From Gorsachius magnificus (taxonomy: Eukaryota > Chordata > Aves > Pelecaniformes > Ardeidae), in assembly GCA_034008185.1 (NCBI GenBank), contig CM067081.1, forward strand, positions 67,012,054-67,076,053: 64,000 nt of DNA. The letters are read 5' to 3'. The notes beneath the pieces are model-generated. The model ran no database searches, had not been told where the DNA came from, and worked only from the letters and a program-made list of their open reading frames with translations. Every line of letters begins with the position of its first letter. The first letter of the stretch is position 1. Positions 1-15,200 of the stretch are shown piece by piece. The translations under genes and the position numbers were made by a program.

Positions 1-3000
1 GGACATTGGAAAAAATAATGCAATAGTGAAAAAAAGAAGTTGCATTTTCCCTGATGAATAAACAGAGGTACTTTCAATAATTTAAGAGTAAAAATGGCTC
101 GCTGTTCTTAGAGCATGCTTTTGCTTTTCCATATGGAGAATTGTCAACAAGAAGGTATTTACTTTCTGGGCAGAACCAGTCCTGGAGCTGGGACTTAACT
201 TTGTTTACTCTCTTTATCTTCACTGTTCTTCCAAGAAGCTTCAATCTCATGCGTTGTTGCAAGTCTGTTTAGCCGTACTGAAGTCACGCCTAAGAAGATG
301 GCCTGCACTACCTCCTCTTACTGTGTATGCTTGTAGTGTTTAACAAAATCCCACATGATCTGCAAATTAACCTCAAAGGTTAAGCTAACCTGAAAAGGTT
401 GAACATACATGGCCTCGTGGTAAAGCATGCTAATTTAAAAGGATCAAAGTTTATTGTAAGATTTCCAGCACTTCCTGATTGAAGCTAACTCTTGTATATT
501 TTTTTTAATCTTATTTCAGAGCCACTATGTCTTCTTTCAAAGAGGAAGTGAAGATCAACGCAACCTTTATGTGTTTCATTTCTTGCTCAGTGATTTATAA
601 AAACCCCGAAAGTGATTCTATTTTAGTCAGTGGTTAATCCAGCCTCACAGACAGCATCTGTTTCTTGCACTTTGACTCAAGTACAATATGAAACCTTCCT
701 CAGTCTTGTTTGTCAGTGTTTTTTCTGATAATAACGGACGAGGGCTGCTGACAGTCTTTTAGTTTTTACATTTACTTACTCTCCTTTAGTATCTGTCAGC
801 AGTCTTTGGTGTCATTGACGGTGAGTTTGTCAACTTGCACACAATTCGGGGTGAGGGACCAGGCTGTTGAATGGTTTCATTCTTTCCTTTTGGAGTGCAG
901 CCAAAGAACAAACTGGAGGACCCTACAGGCATCTTCTGTAAGAGCTGTTGCTTCTTATCACCAGGTGGAAAAAATGTGAGAGTTTTCCACCTGCACTGCC
1001 ATCAGCATGCAGTGAGTCTCATCCTCATCTATTTTAATCAGACTTAGATTTATTTCCCATTTCAAAGTTGCTAGTCAATTTTGGAACTTCTGTAAATAGA
1101 GGCCGCTAAAAGTGAGTCCAGGGACCAAGTTAGAAGAGGACCTTGAAGGGCTCAGTGGGAATAGCTTGCAGTTGTCTTTTAGTAAGGAGATTTGTCCACT
1201 TAACAAATGTGTAGCAGTTGATGGGGCAGTTGAGAGAGAATGATCCTATAATTTCAGATGTGAGTGGTTAGTCAAGAGTATACTTCTAAAAATTGTGGCT
1301 AGTACAATTCTGGTGACAATTTATCTTAGAGTTGTCCTGGATTACAACAACTCATGATTTGTGAATTGCCTACAGTAATCTTAATCTGGATGGGGCTGTA
1401 TTCTGAAACTCATTAGGAGTTTCAGATGGACAGTCTCAACATAGTTGCTTAGTTGCATTAGTCATGAGTAATTCTCTGAATTATTCCATTTTTTCATTTA
1501 CTTCTCTGAGAAATGACTTCAGAAGTCTCCACAGTATGTGACATAGTTTACATGAATATATGTCAGAGGGCTGGGGCTGGTTGAAGAACTTGTTTATATG
1601 TGTCCATTGGCTTTTGGAGAAGGAGCTACTTGCTTTTCACGCTTTTATCTGAAGGGAAGATGCAGTCTATATTTCTCTCCTTTTCTTCTTCTAGGTGAAA
1701 GTCATAAGGCTTCATAAAACACAAGCAATTTGTTTCATGCAGTGCGTTTGCAGGGCAGAATTACTCGTTAAATCCTAAGCCTTCATGATTAAAAAATGTT
1801 TTAGCCAAACACTAATTCTTGCCATCTTTGGTGGATTCCAAAGGTGTAGATGAGAAAATGGATAGGGATCAGTAGGTCAGTTGTTTTTAAAGAGAGCTAG
1901 CATGTGAAACGAAGAATTCAAGATACTGCTTCTATCCTTTCACATTAGAAAAGCTTTACCTCTCTGATACTGAATGTCATAGCTGGGTTTTTGAAACAGA
2001 AGCTCAAAACATGACCATCTTGGGAGCCCAAAACCACACAACTCTCCTTCAACTCACTTTCAAACTCTCTAGCTTTTACCATCTAAACCTCTAGGACTCC
2101 ATTAGTGTGTTCAGATGTTTTGACTGGACTGTACATGTGGGGCACAGATAATGTTTTGCTATCTCATCTACCACAATGGCTATCAAAGATTGTTTAACAC
2201 TTCAGGTGCAAGTACAGGTGGTGTCTATTACCTTCTTCAGTGTAAACTTTTCCCCTTTTGGTTCATAACGTTTAACCTCGGTTCCTTCTCTGATTTTTTT
2301 CTGACTTCCAGCTATTGAAAATTGTTCTTTTTCTGCAAGGTAAGTTGTAATAATATTTTTTGCAGATGTTGTCATGTGACTTTATAGAGTTATTTTAGGG
2401 ATAGATTTCTTGAAGAAAAAAATCAAGCTACTCAGTTTTTTGAGTGTTTTCCTGTGTAATTGTAAGTTATTTCAAAGCAAATTCTCTGATGTCAGTAAAA
2501 TAAAAACATTTTAAGCCGTGCTTTGCTTACAGAAATATGTGGCTTTACTTGAATCAGATAAGATGTGACAGTCTTCAGATGCACGTGCTGAATAATGATA
2601 GAGTGCTAACTTAATATTTCATGAAAAGGTATCTCCTTTGACCCAATGAAGTATATACATTGCTTGTGACAAAATCTGGTAATGCTTCACAGATGAAACA
2701 GTTTGTAGACACAACAAAATGCCCTATGGCAACAAAGGCATCAGAGAAATAACATACAGATTTAGTCATCTTTTAACTCAAGCAGCAAGACAAAATGTGT
2801 ATTTAAGATAGCCTGAGGGGAGATTGCTATTTTTTTCTGAGTGTGACTGGAACTTTTAAGATTTATGTTGTCAAACAAAGGGACTAATATTTTTTACAGT
2901 TTGAGAGAGGAGCTGCTTTGGCTCAGGTGAGTGACTATATGGTGCTACTTAAGCGTTGTATCAGCCACCGTGGCTCAAAGACACAGAATGATACAAATGA

Positions 3001-6000
3001 AAGTTGGGTACATCAGCCAAGAAGTGGGACCCTCAGAGTCCTCGCTTGGTCCTTTGGGCCCCTAGGTATCACCGCTTTGTGAGTACAGTTTTCGCAGTGC
3101 TCAAAAATATCCCTCTGGGAACGCGAGATTTGCCACCCTAAACTGTGGTGGCATCCTTACCCAAGGAGATCCTCTGCTGAAGTCCTGTGAGGTGTCCTGG
3201 CCTGGTTAGCATCCTCCAAGCCCAAGTAATGTGCGCTCACAGTTCAGCACAAAACCAACCTCTGCTGCCATTTTCACTGAAAGCATTAGAGGAAGTTTGG
3301 TGGTACCGACGTTTAATATTAGAGCTTAAAAGCATAAGAGCTGTCCTAGTGGCCCCAAACAAAGCCTATTTCCTTGCCAAAGGAAGAACTTGGGGTTTTG
3401 GCCCAGCTCATGGAATTTCTTTCTATATTAAATTGCCTAAATACAGATCAGAGTGGATTCAGGGAACTTCAGTTGTGTTGGAAAAATTTCTAATGAACCT
3501 TCAGGTTTTGGGGTATGAGGAGATTGTTTTGAGGATCACACCCTTAGACTCAGGTATCGGCTTTCTCCCTGAGGGTGCCTAAGCCACCATTTGGCAGTGA
3601 ATCCAGTTTACTGCCTAAACAACTGGCATTTGTCTGGGGGTTTGAGGATAAAGCTCTTACAGTCACAAGAATTATGGATCCTCCACCCAGTATTTTCCAC
3701 TCTGGCATGCTTCCAGTATAATAAAGAGAAAAGGTATTCCCAAGCCCATTTTATCAGATGGGTTTTCAGCCATTCATCCAATTTCAGGTCACTTCAGTTT
3801 AGTCCCCTTCAGTGTTACAAAGTAACCCAGCATATTTTTCGGGAACAAGAAGTCATAAACAAAGTAATAGCAACTGTTTTCCACATTAGATTGCTTCCTT
3901 CTCTCAGTTCCAAAAACCTATTATTATTATTGTTTACATTTAAACAATGAGAATGCTCTGTCCCCTCTCTCCCTGTCCCAGCACACACCAACCTCAAATC
4001 CTTGCGGTCCACAGGATTTTTACAGATTCTCTGCAACACAGTCGTCGTAGTGCACTGCTGCCCTGAAGCCTCCTCTCCAAACAATGGGCTTGTTCACTCT
4101 TGAATAGTTTAAATTTTTTTAAACAATTTCCTCTATGTGTCTATGTTTATTTTAGAAAGGAAAAAACAGAGGTTACTGTTGGTACCTGCAAACATCATCA
4201 GTGCTTCAGAGACAGAAGGCGCATTTTACAGCACAGTTAAGCAAGTGAGGGGAGGCAATATGGTATAAAACAATAATAAAGGAACAGAGAAAATGTGACA
4301 AAGTAGGCTTTGGGTTACATTACAGTTTGCCAAAGCGTAAACCACATCAGAAATACACTGATTAGCTCCTAATCTCTGCTGTCGCAATGGAAGGTAGTAA
4401 CTTCAGTAGAACTGTTGCTGCCGATGGGAGGGGGTTCACATTAGGTCCAAGTCCATTTCTCAGTATTTAGGCTTCAAGAGAAACCCCAGGTGCTGATTTA
4501 CAGCACTGCACTTGATCTGCAGACCTGCTTGCAAAAGGAGCATTTGCACAAGCTCCTTGTCAGCTGACTGCTGGTGGCTGCACCTGTGGGTCTTTAAATG
4601 CCTGCAAATCTGCCCCAGCTGGGTTGGCTGAAGCTGCATACCAGTCAGCTGCCAGGAGGTGCCAGATGGATGCACGCTGCTTTTTTAGGCAAGCTGACAG
4701 AACTGTGAGGCTTTCCCTTCCACTCAGGTACAGTGAGAACTTCTTCCTTCTTGCCTGAAGAAGAAAACGTGAAATAAACTCAGTGAAGTCATGGGGTTTT
4801 GTTGTTGGTTTGTGGAGACTAATACACTTCTGTGTTCTTTCTTATTTGTAGCTGAGCTGCTGTTTTCTTCACTAGCTAATAATCTAAGGAGATTAAAAAG
4901 ATGTGGATTTTTTTTTTCTGTTCTAAGGAACTATATGTAACTAACAGTAGGGAGTTGAATACATCTTATGTGTAAGCTACATCAAATTTGTTTGTAGTGT
5001 GGGAAAAGAAGTTCCAAGGAAGAACAAACCCTGAGAGCTGCTGGAAAACACTTCCAGAACCTCAGGATGTAAAAAAATTGAACATTTGGGGCTCTCTTAT
5101 ACCTTACTTACCCAAGTGCTTTGAAGAAGTCTGTATAAGATATTTCTTAAATAGAAATCCTATTTCTTGCCCTAAAGTTTCCCTCCAAAATGTAGTGCCG
5201 CAAATAAATCCTCGTTGGGCAGTGGGATACTTTTAATGCTTCTTTTCTCTTTATCTAAGCAGTATCTTTGGTTCTTTGCTGATCTTTTGAATTGACTGGG
5301 TATCTGTATTTGCTATTGTTGGTATCGTGCATTTTGTTTCCTGGAAAGGTGTGTATATGTGTTCAGCATTGGCTAAACTGCTGTAGCATGGGGATCAAAA
5401 CAGCAAGCAGTCACAGGGTGTTCTGTGTTTGAGTAAGGGGAGAGGGAGGCTTTGGACCAAGGGCGTAAAGTATGGTGCTGTTAAGATCTTCAAAGATTGG
5501 CTGCAGGGTGAGACTAATTAAAGAAGTCTTTTTTGCTGCAGCCATAGTGCAGGGAACAACAAAGTGTGCCCTCACCTTTGATCCGCTTGCCCCATGCTTT
5601 TCTCTTAATGAAGCTACAAGGGTAAGGGCCAAGTTAAAATTATGTTCAGGTAATCAGGTGCACACTTGGTAAGACAGGAGCTGGTGGAAACTTAATGCAT
5701 TTTTTGCAAAGGCAAGAAGAGGAAGAGCAGAAAGAACGGCTGGGCGTTGTGTCTGGGTTGTCTCTTCTGTGAGACTCATGGGCATTAGTTCAGCTGCTGT
5801 TTGTCAGAAGAAGCGGAATTTGCTCTTTGGCCTTGCATTACATCCTTCTTTACATCTTCGTTCTTCTTAGGGAAAGGAGAAGAAACACAAAACTGTTTCA
5901 AAAGCTTTTGAAGGTTGAGGCATTACCCCAGAACTGCAAAAGGGGGGGGACTCGCCATGCTTTGCTTTCTGTTAATTGCAAAGTCCTAATGGGTGGAGAT

Positions 6001-9000
6001 TAGGAGGTGGATGTGATGAGTTGCCAAATTTTTATAGGTCTTTCCTCTGTGTTAGCTAAAGGTTTGCGTAATTACATCTCTTGCATGGCTGGTGTATCTA
6101 TTTTTGCTACGGCACATCTCAAAATAGTGTGAAGGTTTTTGAGGTGTGCTGAAAAATCTGCCTTCTGAAGTTAGAGGCTAATGCTAACAAACCGCCCTTG
6201 GCAGAGGAGTGGTTTTGTTGTTTCAATCCACAACCCTGCCTGACCTGTCACACCTGGGCCAAAAGTAAATACAGTAATAGGGCAAGTGGCAATATTTAAT
6301 GTGGAAAATGAAGGTAATGCTGCTGTTAAAAGGCTCGGTCTCCATACTGCTATCCTGAACAGGCCAGGAAGCATCCCAGGAAACTGGAAAAGAAGGAGAA
6401 TGTCTGTTGCTTTAGGTTGATTAAAATCTCGGGGACTAGCTGGTTTTTCAATCAGGTAAGGGTATATAGGTTTCCTGTTTGCTTCCTGGAGACTGGAAAC
6501 AGGACACAGTTACAGCTGCAGTGTATATTTGCCGCAGTTGTGTATGGATGTTACAACAGTTCTTTGCAGAGTTAGATGATTTCTTTTTTAAGATACAATA
6601 ATGTTTTCTTAAAAATCCTGTATCTACATAGTAAAAAGGTCAGGTGTGATTGTGTGTTGTCTTCCCACAGAGCTTTCTCTTTTCTCCATTGACTAAATTT
6701 AACCAAGAATATCGCACTGCAAAGCACAAGGTATAAGGCATTTTGTTCTCTTGTTGCAGTGAGATTTTCTTTCTTGAAAGGAAGTGTATTTCTGTCCAGA
6801 ACCTAAAGCAGATCTCCAGGCTGGCTCTCCAGAAGAGGCTAGTCTACATGTGTTTTCTGCTCTTTTTGATCGTTGGAAAATAAGCTTTGGTTACTCTTTG
6901 CTGATGTTAAGTCTCCTCTTTTCTTGACAGAGCTCTGGGGCTCATTGAAGCCAGGCGGGTGAAAGGATTGGCAATGGGAGACATTGAGATACTGTTTTGG
7001 GAACCTGTAAGGGGAAGAAATGGTGAGCTTTGAGGATTGCTCAAAGCTTTCATGCATTTTTTCACACTTTTCTCATGAGTGATGACCTGGTGGGTTGCAT
7101 GCCCACGGGCAGCTTGCTGCAGTATGCATGCCTTGGCCACAAGAATTCTGAATCATGAGTCAGAATCAAAACTGTCTTGAAAACTAAGAAGCTGTTAAGA
7201 TGACAGTGGTGGTTTTATCCTATCTGTTACATGGATTTCACCATTTTCAAGTGTAACCTCATAATAATGTGGGTCAGATTTATGCAGGGTAAGTAAGACT
7301 TAAGGCTGATGGCCAACTCTGAAGGATTTTGCCTATACTTACCAATCTAAAATGGCAGGTAACTGATAGGATCTAATAGCCAGATCTTTTTATTTCATTG
7401 GGAGCTATGAATGATCCTCCAGTACCGAAACACCCTAACTTGTCCAAAAGCACCCAAACTAATTATTTTAGAGATGTGATGGAATGAATGTTTTCTGTAT
7501 CTTAATTTTATCTCAGATCAAAAGTAGGTTTCTCTTCTCTCTGTCCTGTTTGCTCTTTCAGGGTTTTGGGGAACGATGATTTCTGCAAATGTTCTTTTCC
7601 TTTCCTTCCTTTGTAATAATTTTGCAGCTTTTATCTGTGTTCATCAGTGTTGCAGGAGCATCTGATATTTTTGTTGGAACCAATTCTCCCACATCTTTTG
7701 ACCTGAAAGTTTTTATGCTTCCTGAGTATCTTGTTAATCTGGAAAAAAAAATGATTCTGTGTACTTTAAGAGTAACCAAAAGCATTTCCTATTGCTGACA
7801 AAGTTTTATTTTATATTTTTACTATAAATATAGTTGCGATTATGGCACAACACTTTATTTGGTCTGTGCTGGTTTTACTTGCTTTCTGGAGTAATGTTCT
7901 TATTAATATGTATTGTTTCAGAGTACAAAATAAACCTGTTTTTCCTTTCCTGAGTTCAACTCCTGTGCTGCTTTCATCGCGTGTTTCTGTTCTCTTTCCT
8001 CGCTGCTGGGTTATCCTTTCTGTTGCCGCTAAACTCCACATCCATTTCTTTTTATTCTCTCTTCCGCTTGGTCCTTTAATCCCACTGCTGCTATAAAAAT
8101 GGATCTCATACTCTTGGTTTTCCTGAATTTGAGTCCTACTCTCTATCTAACGTCAGTGGTGATTTCATTTCCACCTTTAATTACAGTTACCAATTCTTAC
8201 TGGACTGCAATGTCCCATCTACTGAATTTTGAATACTGCAGCTTGAGCGCAGAGCCACGACTCCTCTTTTCCTCACCCCAGTCTGAGTAGCCACATCTCG
8301 TTGCAGGCAAAAAGTCACATCCATTTCTTTGTTGGCTTTTGCAGCTGTGGACAGTCGGAACTGTGACCAAATACTGCAGGATAAAATATTTTACTACTAA
8401 CTCCTGCATGATTAAATTCGACCTGAAGAAAAGTCCGGTTTTTGTGTCTCTGAAATGAGAACCCTCGGTAAATCCTGCAGCACGGAGAAGGAAAGGAGAG
8501 GCCTATGATTCAATACTTGTGGGAGCTTGTTTAGCAAGGAAATGTAAATAGTAAAATATAAACTGATTGAAACTCGGTTCACAGAACACCAAAAAGATAA
8601 AATTTTGAAAATAGAAATGGAAACAGATGCGTGAAAACTGCATTCAGTGGCCAGGCTTCTGTCACGGTTTTGGGGAGAAACTCGCTAAGTGTAGTCACGA
8701 GGTCAGAGAAGTGCCATCCCCGATGAGGTGTTACACTTTGTTAAAATTACTGAAGTTGTCTTTTGCTTTTTGTTTTACTTTCCAGATAGCCAGTGGAAGG
8801 GATGTGTAATCTTCAAAGCTTTGGAGTTTATTGTTGTCTAACAGTGCAAAGTGTACTTTTAAGATGTAATTCCTCGGTAGCTTTCCTTACATTTCTTCCT
8901 GGCAATATCTTTTTGAAAGATTGCAGGGTTCATCCCATTAATTGAACAGCATCCTTCACTTTGAAGTGCTCCAGCAACTGTTGGTATTACCAGCATAGTC

Positions 9001-9225
9001 ATATTCATGGAAGCAGTGTCTTTCTTTACAGATGGCAGCTTTTATTGTTTTTCTTTGACCACGAGTTTTGATTGCTCTTGTTTGCTTAAATTTAGGTTTG
9101 GATGTGATACAGGGACCTTTTTTGATGACTTGGCATCTGAGTTGAAAACTGCCAAAGCAGTTTCAAAATGGGTTAATTTGTTGCTGTGTGGAGATTTAAC
9201 AAGCTGCTTTGTATAATGGATTCAT
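1..9225 (+). other. MCF2L upstream intron, left part
   Basis: No exon, RNA gene or repeat family was recognised. The longest plus-strand frame (3187-3582, 131 codons) shows no domain, and a splice-donor-like CTCAG|GTGAGT near 2934 has no matching exon. The left end of the intron is outside the window. Confidence 0.55.
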
Positions 9226-9254
9226 ACACACACGTGTGTGTGTGTGTGTGTGTA
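9226..9254. repeat. (AC)n(GT)n microsatellite
   Basis: Four AC units switch to about ten GT units, ending in TGTA. The (AC)4/(GT)4 junction is self-complementary, and alternating purine-pyrimidine tracts of this kind can adopt Z-DNA. Length is probably polymorphic. Confidence 0.95.
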
Positions 9255-12200
9255 TGGATGTATAATGTTTATATAAACTAATTTTCCCTGCTTTGGAATC
9301 TTTTGATCTAAACCAGACAGAATTGGCAATTTTGAATGCTTGAGGACTTTAAAATGAATGAAACCTTTTTTGTATTCATTCTTTGAATCATCAAGAAGGA
9401 TTAGAAGGAGAAAATGAATAGGGCATTTAAATAGTCTAGTATGCTAAACTAGATGCCAACAGATGATGCATCAAATTGCTCGATGTCTTCAAAGCTCCAC
9501 CCAAATATAAATTCTGTGGTTACAGGTGTGAGTTAGGAGTATTTTGCTAGGTTTTTTTTTAGAGAGAGTATGCATTTGCATTATGCTAAAGATGATCCTA
9601 TAAGGATAGCTTTTGCCTGAATCCCACAAAGTGCCACATTGTTTTATTGATGTGCTTTTTGCTAAGTACTGCACCCCTGAAAGAAAAATACATTTAATAA
9701 TTATACTTCAATGTTGAACTTTCGAAACTTTAATGTTCTTTACCGCAAACATTGCCACCCTCATGCTGCACGCTTGCATGTACTTTATTAACCAGGTGTG
9801 GTATCTTGTATATTTAAGCCGCAGTCATAGCTTCCTTCTCCGGGTTTCATAAAACTAAGACAGCACAGCCTTTTACCCTCAAACGACTTTGCATGCATCC
9901 TTTAACAGCTTCTCCCACAGCGTTTTTCCTCTTCTCTGTGGGCTGGAGTGTGTCACTCACAGCCCACGCTGAGGTGGCAGCAGGAGCTTCAACCTGAGAG
10001 GGGAGCATGAGGGGAGTTGAAATTAATTTCCTTGCATTTATAAATATACACACGCGTGCCCACGCAGATTTTCTCAGGAGGGCTGTTGCTCCTCTCTGTT
10101 TTTAATAGAGCTTAAATTTGCCCCTAAGTCTTACTGCTAACATGTGTGCCCACGTACCACAGTTTTCTCTCTGGTTGTATTTCAAGCTGTATCATGAAGG
10201 CCAGGGAAGGGTTTTGTGCTTCGACTCATTTGTTCTTTCTTGCTGCTGTTCCCTCAAGCAAGGAGACCAGGTATTATAACTATGGAGCAAAAGTTTCCCC
10301 CATGCACACACTCCCAAAATAGAGTGCTAAAATAAAAAGGCATTCTGTTACTGGCTGGAGCCCTCTTTTCCCAAGAGGGTATTTCATACTCTGCTTCACA
10401 GGAGCCTGTAGCATCTCAACCCCAGTGAAATTTTAAGCTTTCTGTGCAGAATGGAACTGTTAGGAAAAAAAAAAACCCACCCCACCAACACCTTTGCCTG
10501 AAATACAGGCAGCTGAGGCCAGTTTCCACAGACACTGTGTGGGCTCCTGTCCCTCCAGCACAGCAGGAGTAGGCTCCGAGTCTCCTGCACAGCACCAGCT
10601 GAGCACTCTGTACCATTTCTTCATGTATGTTGCTCAGTCTGAGGACACTCTAGTTCCTGGCAGTGGAAGGTGAAGCTGTGTCTTGTTGGTTAACATTGAA
10701 GAATAGTAGGGTTGAAACAAATACTCTTAGCCATGGTCATTATCAGATCTTGAGTGGTCCAGGAAAACCATATGTAACTGTGGTGTTTGGAGATTTGAAG
10801 GCTAGAAAGGGGGAAGCTAGGTGGGAGCCTAGAGGATGGATATTATCTGTTGCACTAGTTTGAGAAATTAAATTATTTTTAAACTAATACTTGGGTTTTG
10901 CCTGAATGCTTTGTTCCACTGTTTCCTCTGCTCTGCAATGTGAAGGTAGAAGCCTGTTGAGAGGTGGTTGTCTGTGTTATGTTCAACATGGAGGGGCTCT
11001 AGAACAGGCGGTGTTGATTAATACAAGGGTTTATACTTCCTCCCTCTCTTCACAGTGAGAACAAGTACAGCCAACTTGTAGGTGGTTCTTTTTGCTCTTT
11101 TACATTTATGTTCTTGTTTATTTTTTTCTTAAGGAAGTAGTCAGCTTGCCAAAATACTGGGTTCCTCTATCTTACTGAATAGGTGTAGGTGAGTGCGATA
11201 CCTTTCTGAGTAGGGTGTCTCCCCTCTTTCACGTGGTTCTAATCTCTGGAGGAGGGCCATAAAACTTCCTCTTCCTCCCTCTGCGTGCTTGGAAAGCTCT
11301 CCTATCCCTGCTTTATCACTGCATAAAACTTTGGATAACAAGAATTAGGTTTTCAGCATGCTGTGTTGCAGGTGACAGCAAACTCCTGTTACTACTAACA
11401 GTCATATCTAGTCAGCCAAACGTATTGCTGAGGACTCTCGCTAGCAAATGTTGGAGACCAGCTTGGTGCTGTTAAGAAATTAGTATCAGTGCATGTACTT
11501 GCATATGGTATATCATATGTAGTAGGATTTCTAGCTGCTCTGAGACTGTTCTTCCTGGGACCACACTGTAGCACAAGAGCTAGAAATAAAATACTGTGAA
11601 TTGTGATCGTTGTCTGAGGACTATAAATCAAGATACCAATCTAGGAGCGTGCACCTCCACCCAGCCGGTTAGGTGACAGTCCTGGAAAGGAGGGAGTATG
11701 GGCTTAGAGCCGAGACGTAGATCCTGTTTCTGACATTACGACAGATGCTGTTACCTGATCCAAGAGAGGTCACTTACTCCATCTCAACTTTCACATGTGT
11801 GAGTATTTACATGACTTGTGGGAGTGGTGTGAAGGCTCATTCACTAGTTTTGAACTCTCTTCAAGATCTAATATGCTAGTAATGACCTTGTAAAATATAG
11901 AACAGTTAAGTAAAACATTTCTAAGGAGTGTTATTTCTTTTAGATCTACCTGTAATTAAAAACATCTGATATTACTTAGGAAACTCTTGTGTTTTGACAT
12001 AGTACAAAATGTAATGGGCCTCAAAATGAAATAACAGAATTCAAAATAAATTACCTCAACTATATTTTTCAGGTCACATTTTAATGCCATGCACTGAATA
12101 GACCTGCTTATTTAGGTAGTAGATTTATTGTAATACATCTGACTGGTCTGAGATTATCAACAGTTCCTGCCCTGTGGCAGATGACTGGTGAGAACACAGA

Positions 12201-15200
12201 CATGGGGCACTTCAGAAAATAACCTCTGGTGTGGTCTGTGGGTGACCCAAGTTTGTTTGGGTTTGGTTTCATGAGTTTGGTTGATGGCCAGGAGTGCTGA
12301 AGCAGAAATGGAGCGTTTCTCCATCTGCAAATGGGATTTTGTGAGCAGATGTAACCATCAATCCAAGCTTTTTATCCTCAATGCCCTCATTCCTTGACCC
12401 CTGTTGTTGGGAAAGGGCTCTTACAACACCATGAAGTGAAGAAAAACAATTCATTTGTTTTCATATGGTTGTTGCTGTCACTCCCACTTATTGGTTCACT
12501 CTGTAGTAGTGAGTCTGGATGGCCAGTAACTAATCTCAAGTGTATTAATTAACAGGTAGTCCATCACTGGACAATTACTTCAAAGGATCAAGTAAAGTAA
12601 GATGGATCAGCATTTGTGTCTGAAAGATCATATGGAATACTTTGGTTCTAGTTGATTTCATCATCTGTTGTCTTATTTCCCACATTGTCTTATTCATAAA
12701 ATTTGTACATATTTCAACTTACAAAGTCATATTAGTAGAATACACATCCTTTTGGCAGTTCCTGCTGCTTTGGGTAGGGAACAGGTGCCTGATGGCTTTA
12801 CCACCAAGGAAAACACCTCAGTTGGGTTCTGCCAAAGACATGTGGGTGAGAATTCCCTCACAAATAGGAAACGCTGGATGCATTTCTGGGGAACTCTCTA
12901 ACCAAAGGTTCATTGGAAAAAAAAGACATCTGCCCCTTGGGCAGTTAATTTCCCTGTGTGGAGTGGGGGTGGTGGTGGTAGAAGATGATGATGGATTTAC
13001 TGGATCAGCATTTGTTAAAGCTAGGGCTCTTAAAGGGAGGTTCGTGACAAGGCACACTCAGGATTAATTTTTTAATGCATTCTTATTCTGATAATGTTTG
13101 AACAGTGCATGTGTTCACATTTAAAACAAACAGCCTGCATCTAATACATGCCAGTGCTTTACGCAGGAAGACAAGAAGTGGTAACCGGCAACCAGCGAGC
13201 CCTTCGGAGGACCTCTGAGCCTGCTGACAGGCACAGTTGCTCTGCATGTAATTTGAAGAAAGGTATTGTGTCCCCGGTGGCTTGGTTTTGACTGAAAGAT
13301 GGAGTTTTGCGCTCTCATTTTGCACTGAAGACGGGCTCGCAGATAAATAGGTCACTGTCTGCAGAACTATTTTGCACTAAATCGATTAGAAGCAACATGA
13401 CCTTAAGCCTGATCTCGTTGCTCTACAAAGATATTGCTGAATTGTGGCTTCTTCTGAAGAAAAGCACAGGTGTGTCTAGTTTTTCAAATTTTCTTAGTCA
13501 GGCAGGAACTCTGTCAGATAACATTATCCTACTGAGGAAAATAGGGTGTGTGTTAGTACAAAGGCAGAAGTTATACTCTTTTTGTGTACATTCATATATA
13601 AATGTAGTTTATTGTTATGGGGGGGGGTGTGGTGTGTGTGCTCTGTCCTTGTGTAAATTTGCAGTGTATCCTTTTATTTGCAGATTTATTTCTCAGTACA
13701 TCAGATGTATCCACTAAATCTGTTCCTGTATTTTACGTGGAAGGTACTTTGTTTAGGATTCGCTCACGCAGTGATTATGGCGATCGGAACCACTGCTAAA
13801 GCTTACAAAGAGAATTTGCTGTGCAGAGAGCCATCCTGCTGTTCCTGAATTGTAGTGGGTTTTAATTTTCAATTCATTGCATTTTATGTAAATACCAGAT
13901 ACATAATTTCTCCTGATCCCTATTTGAGGTAGAGAAAAAGCAGAGTTTCTTTCACAGGATACAGTTTGGCATCCCCTAGCTGTTAGTATAGGAGGGTTAA
14001 TCTAAAATGCATTATTTCTTAAATTCCTTCAGTCAAAGCTTTCTATAGGAATCTTGTTTCTGTTAAGATATAATGAAACAGTGGAGATATTATTTGCTGT
14101 TAATAGTGCAGCTACAGTCCATTGCAAAACTGAAAGCATGTTTTGTGGAATAGGGACAAGCAAAAATTGCTTCCTTATTCTGGTGCTTGAATTCACATTT
14201 CCAGTTCTGTTTTCTGCTTCTGCTACGCGTGACTGTTGCAGAGGAGGACCAGAGAAAGAGCACTGAGTCGATGGACTGGTGTAACCTTCCAATGTTGTTG
14301 CTTTTGAAATGTCAAATTTAAATGAAACAGGTATGTAAAGGGTGGATCTTTTAACTAAAGGGTGGATCCTCTTGCTAATCTTTAATTAGTATTACTAATT
14401 AAATTATCAACATGTGAGTCTGAGTGCTCTGCTTCTCAGTAGTGCTCCATGCTGCTAGGGGTAATACCAAAACGCATGCTGCTTCGGAGGAAGGAATGAA
14501 AGATTTAAGAAAGGTGAGGCTAGCCAGATTGAAATTGTGGAGGGATTAATCAGTCTGAATAACTGTTGGGCTTTGCACGCATCCTCATCTGTGCTGAGAG
14601 GGGAGGGGTGGATTTAGGAAACGGCTGGTTTTTGTACGGGAGAGGGAATGTCTGTTTTAAACTGTGGAACCAGGGAGTGTTTTGTGTCAACTCATGGTGG
14701 GGCATATGTAGCCATGCCAGGGCTATTTATAGTTAAATAATAAGTTGCCAAATTTAAAATGGGGGGTGGGTGTGTGTGTAATCTGTGTTTGATTACTGAG
14801 AAATAAGTGAGCAGGCTGCTTTTGTTAGCAACTGTCAAGGCTTGATTTTCATCTGTTGACTGCTGCTTCTTGAGGGCATGTTCAGTGTGCCAGAGATCGC
14901 TCTTTCCCTGGCACTGCTTTTTCCTCTTCCTCCTGAGTGCTGTGCAGGGTATTTTTTGTGTCTATTGTCAGCAGAGGGGGGAAAATGAAATAGATGGAGA
15001 GGTCTCGCCCATCTTTCCAGTCTCAACCCCATGAAAATTTCCAAGGAAAACAATGTTGTCTCGGGGAATCCCTTTGTCACTCCGTGCCCAGGAGTGAGGG
15101 TAGAGAGATGGCAAAAAGGATGGATAAACTGAAAAGAGAGGATGGGTTTGGCATATGGGTGCAGGACTTGAGTCTCCATTCCGCTTAAAGACTATGCGGG

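Noticed and set aside
2926..2945. Splice-donor-like GGCTCAGGTGAGTGAC, considered as the end of an alternative first exon of MCF2L
   Set aside because: No start codon in a suitable frame leads to a phase-1 junction with the exon at 26431, and there is no CpG island or promoter-like sequence.
3187..3582. 131-codon plus-strand frame
   Set aside because: No domain or family resemblance was seen, there are no convincing splice sites at its ends, and it overlaps no repeat I can name. It is best treated as chance.
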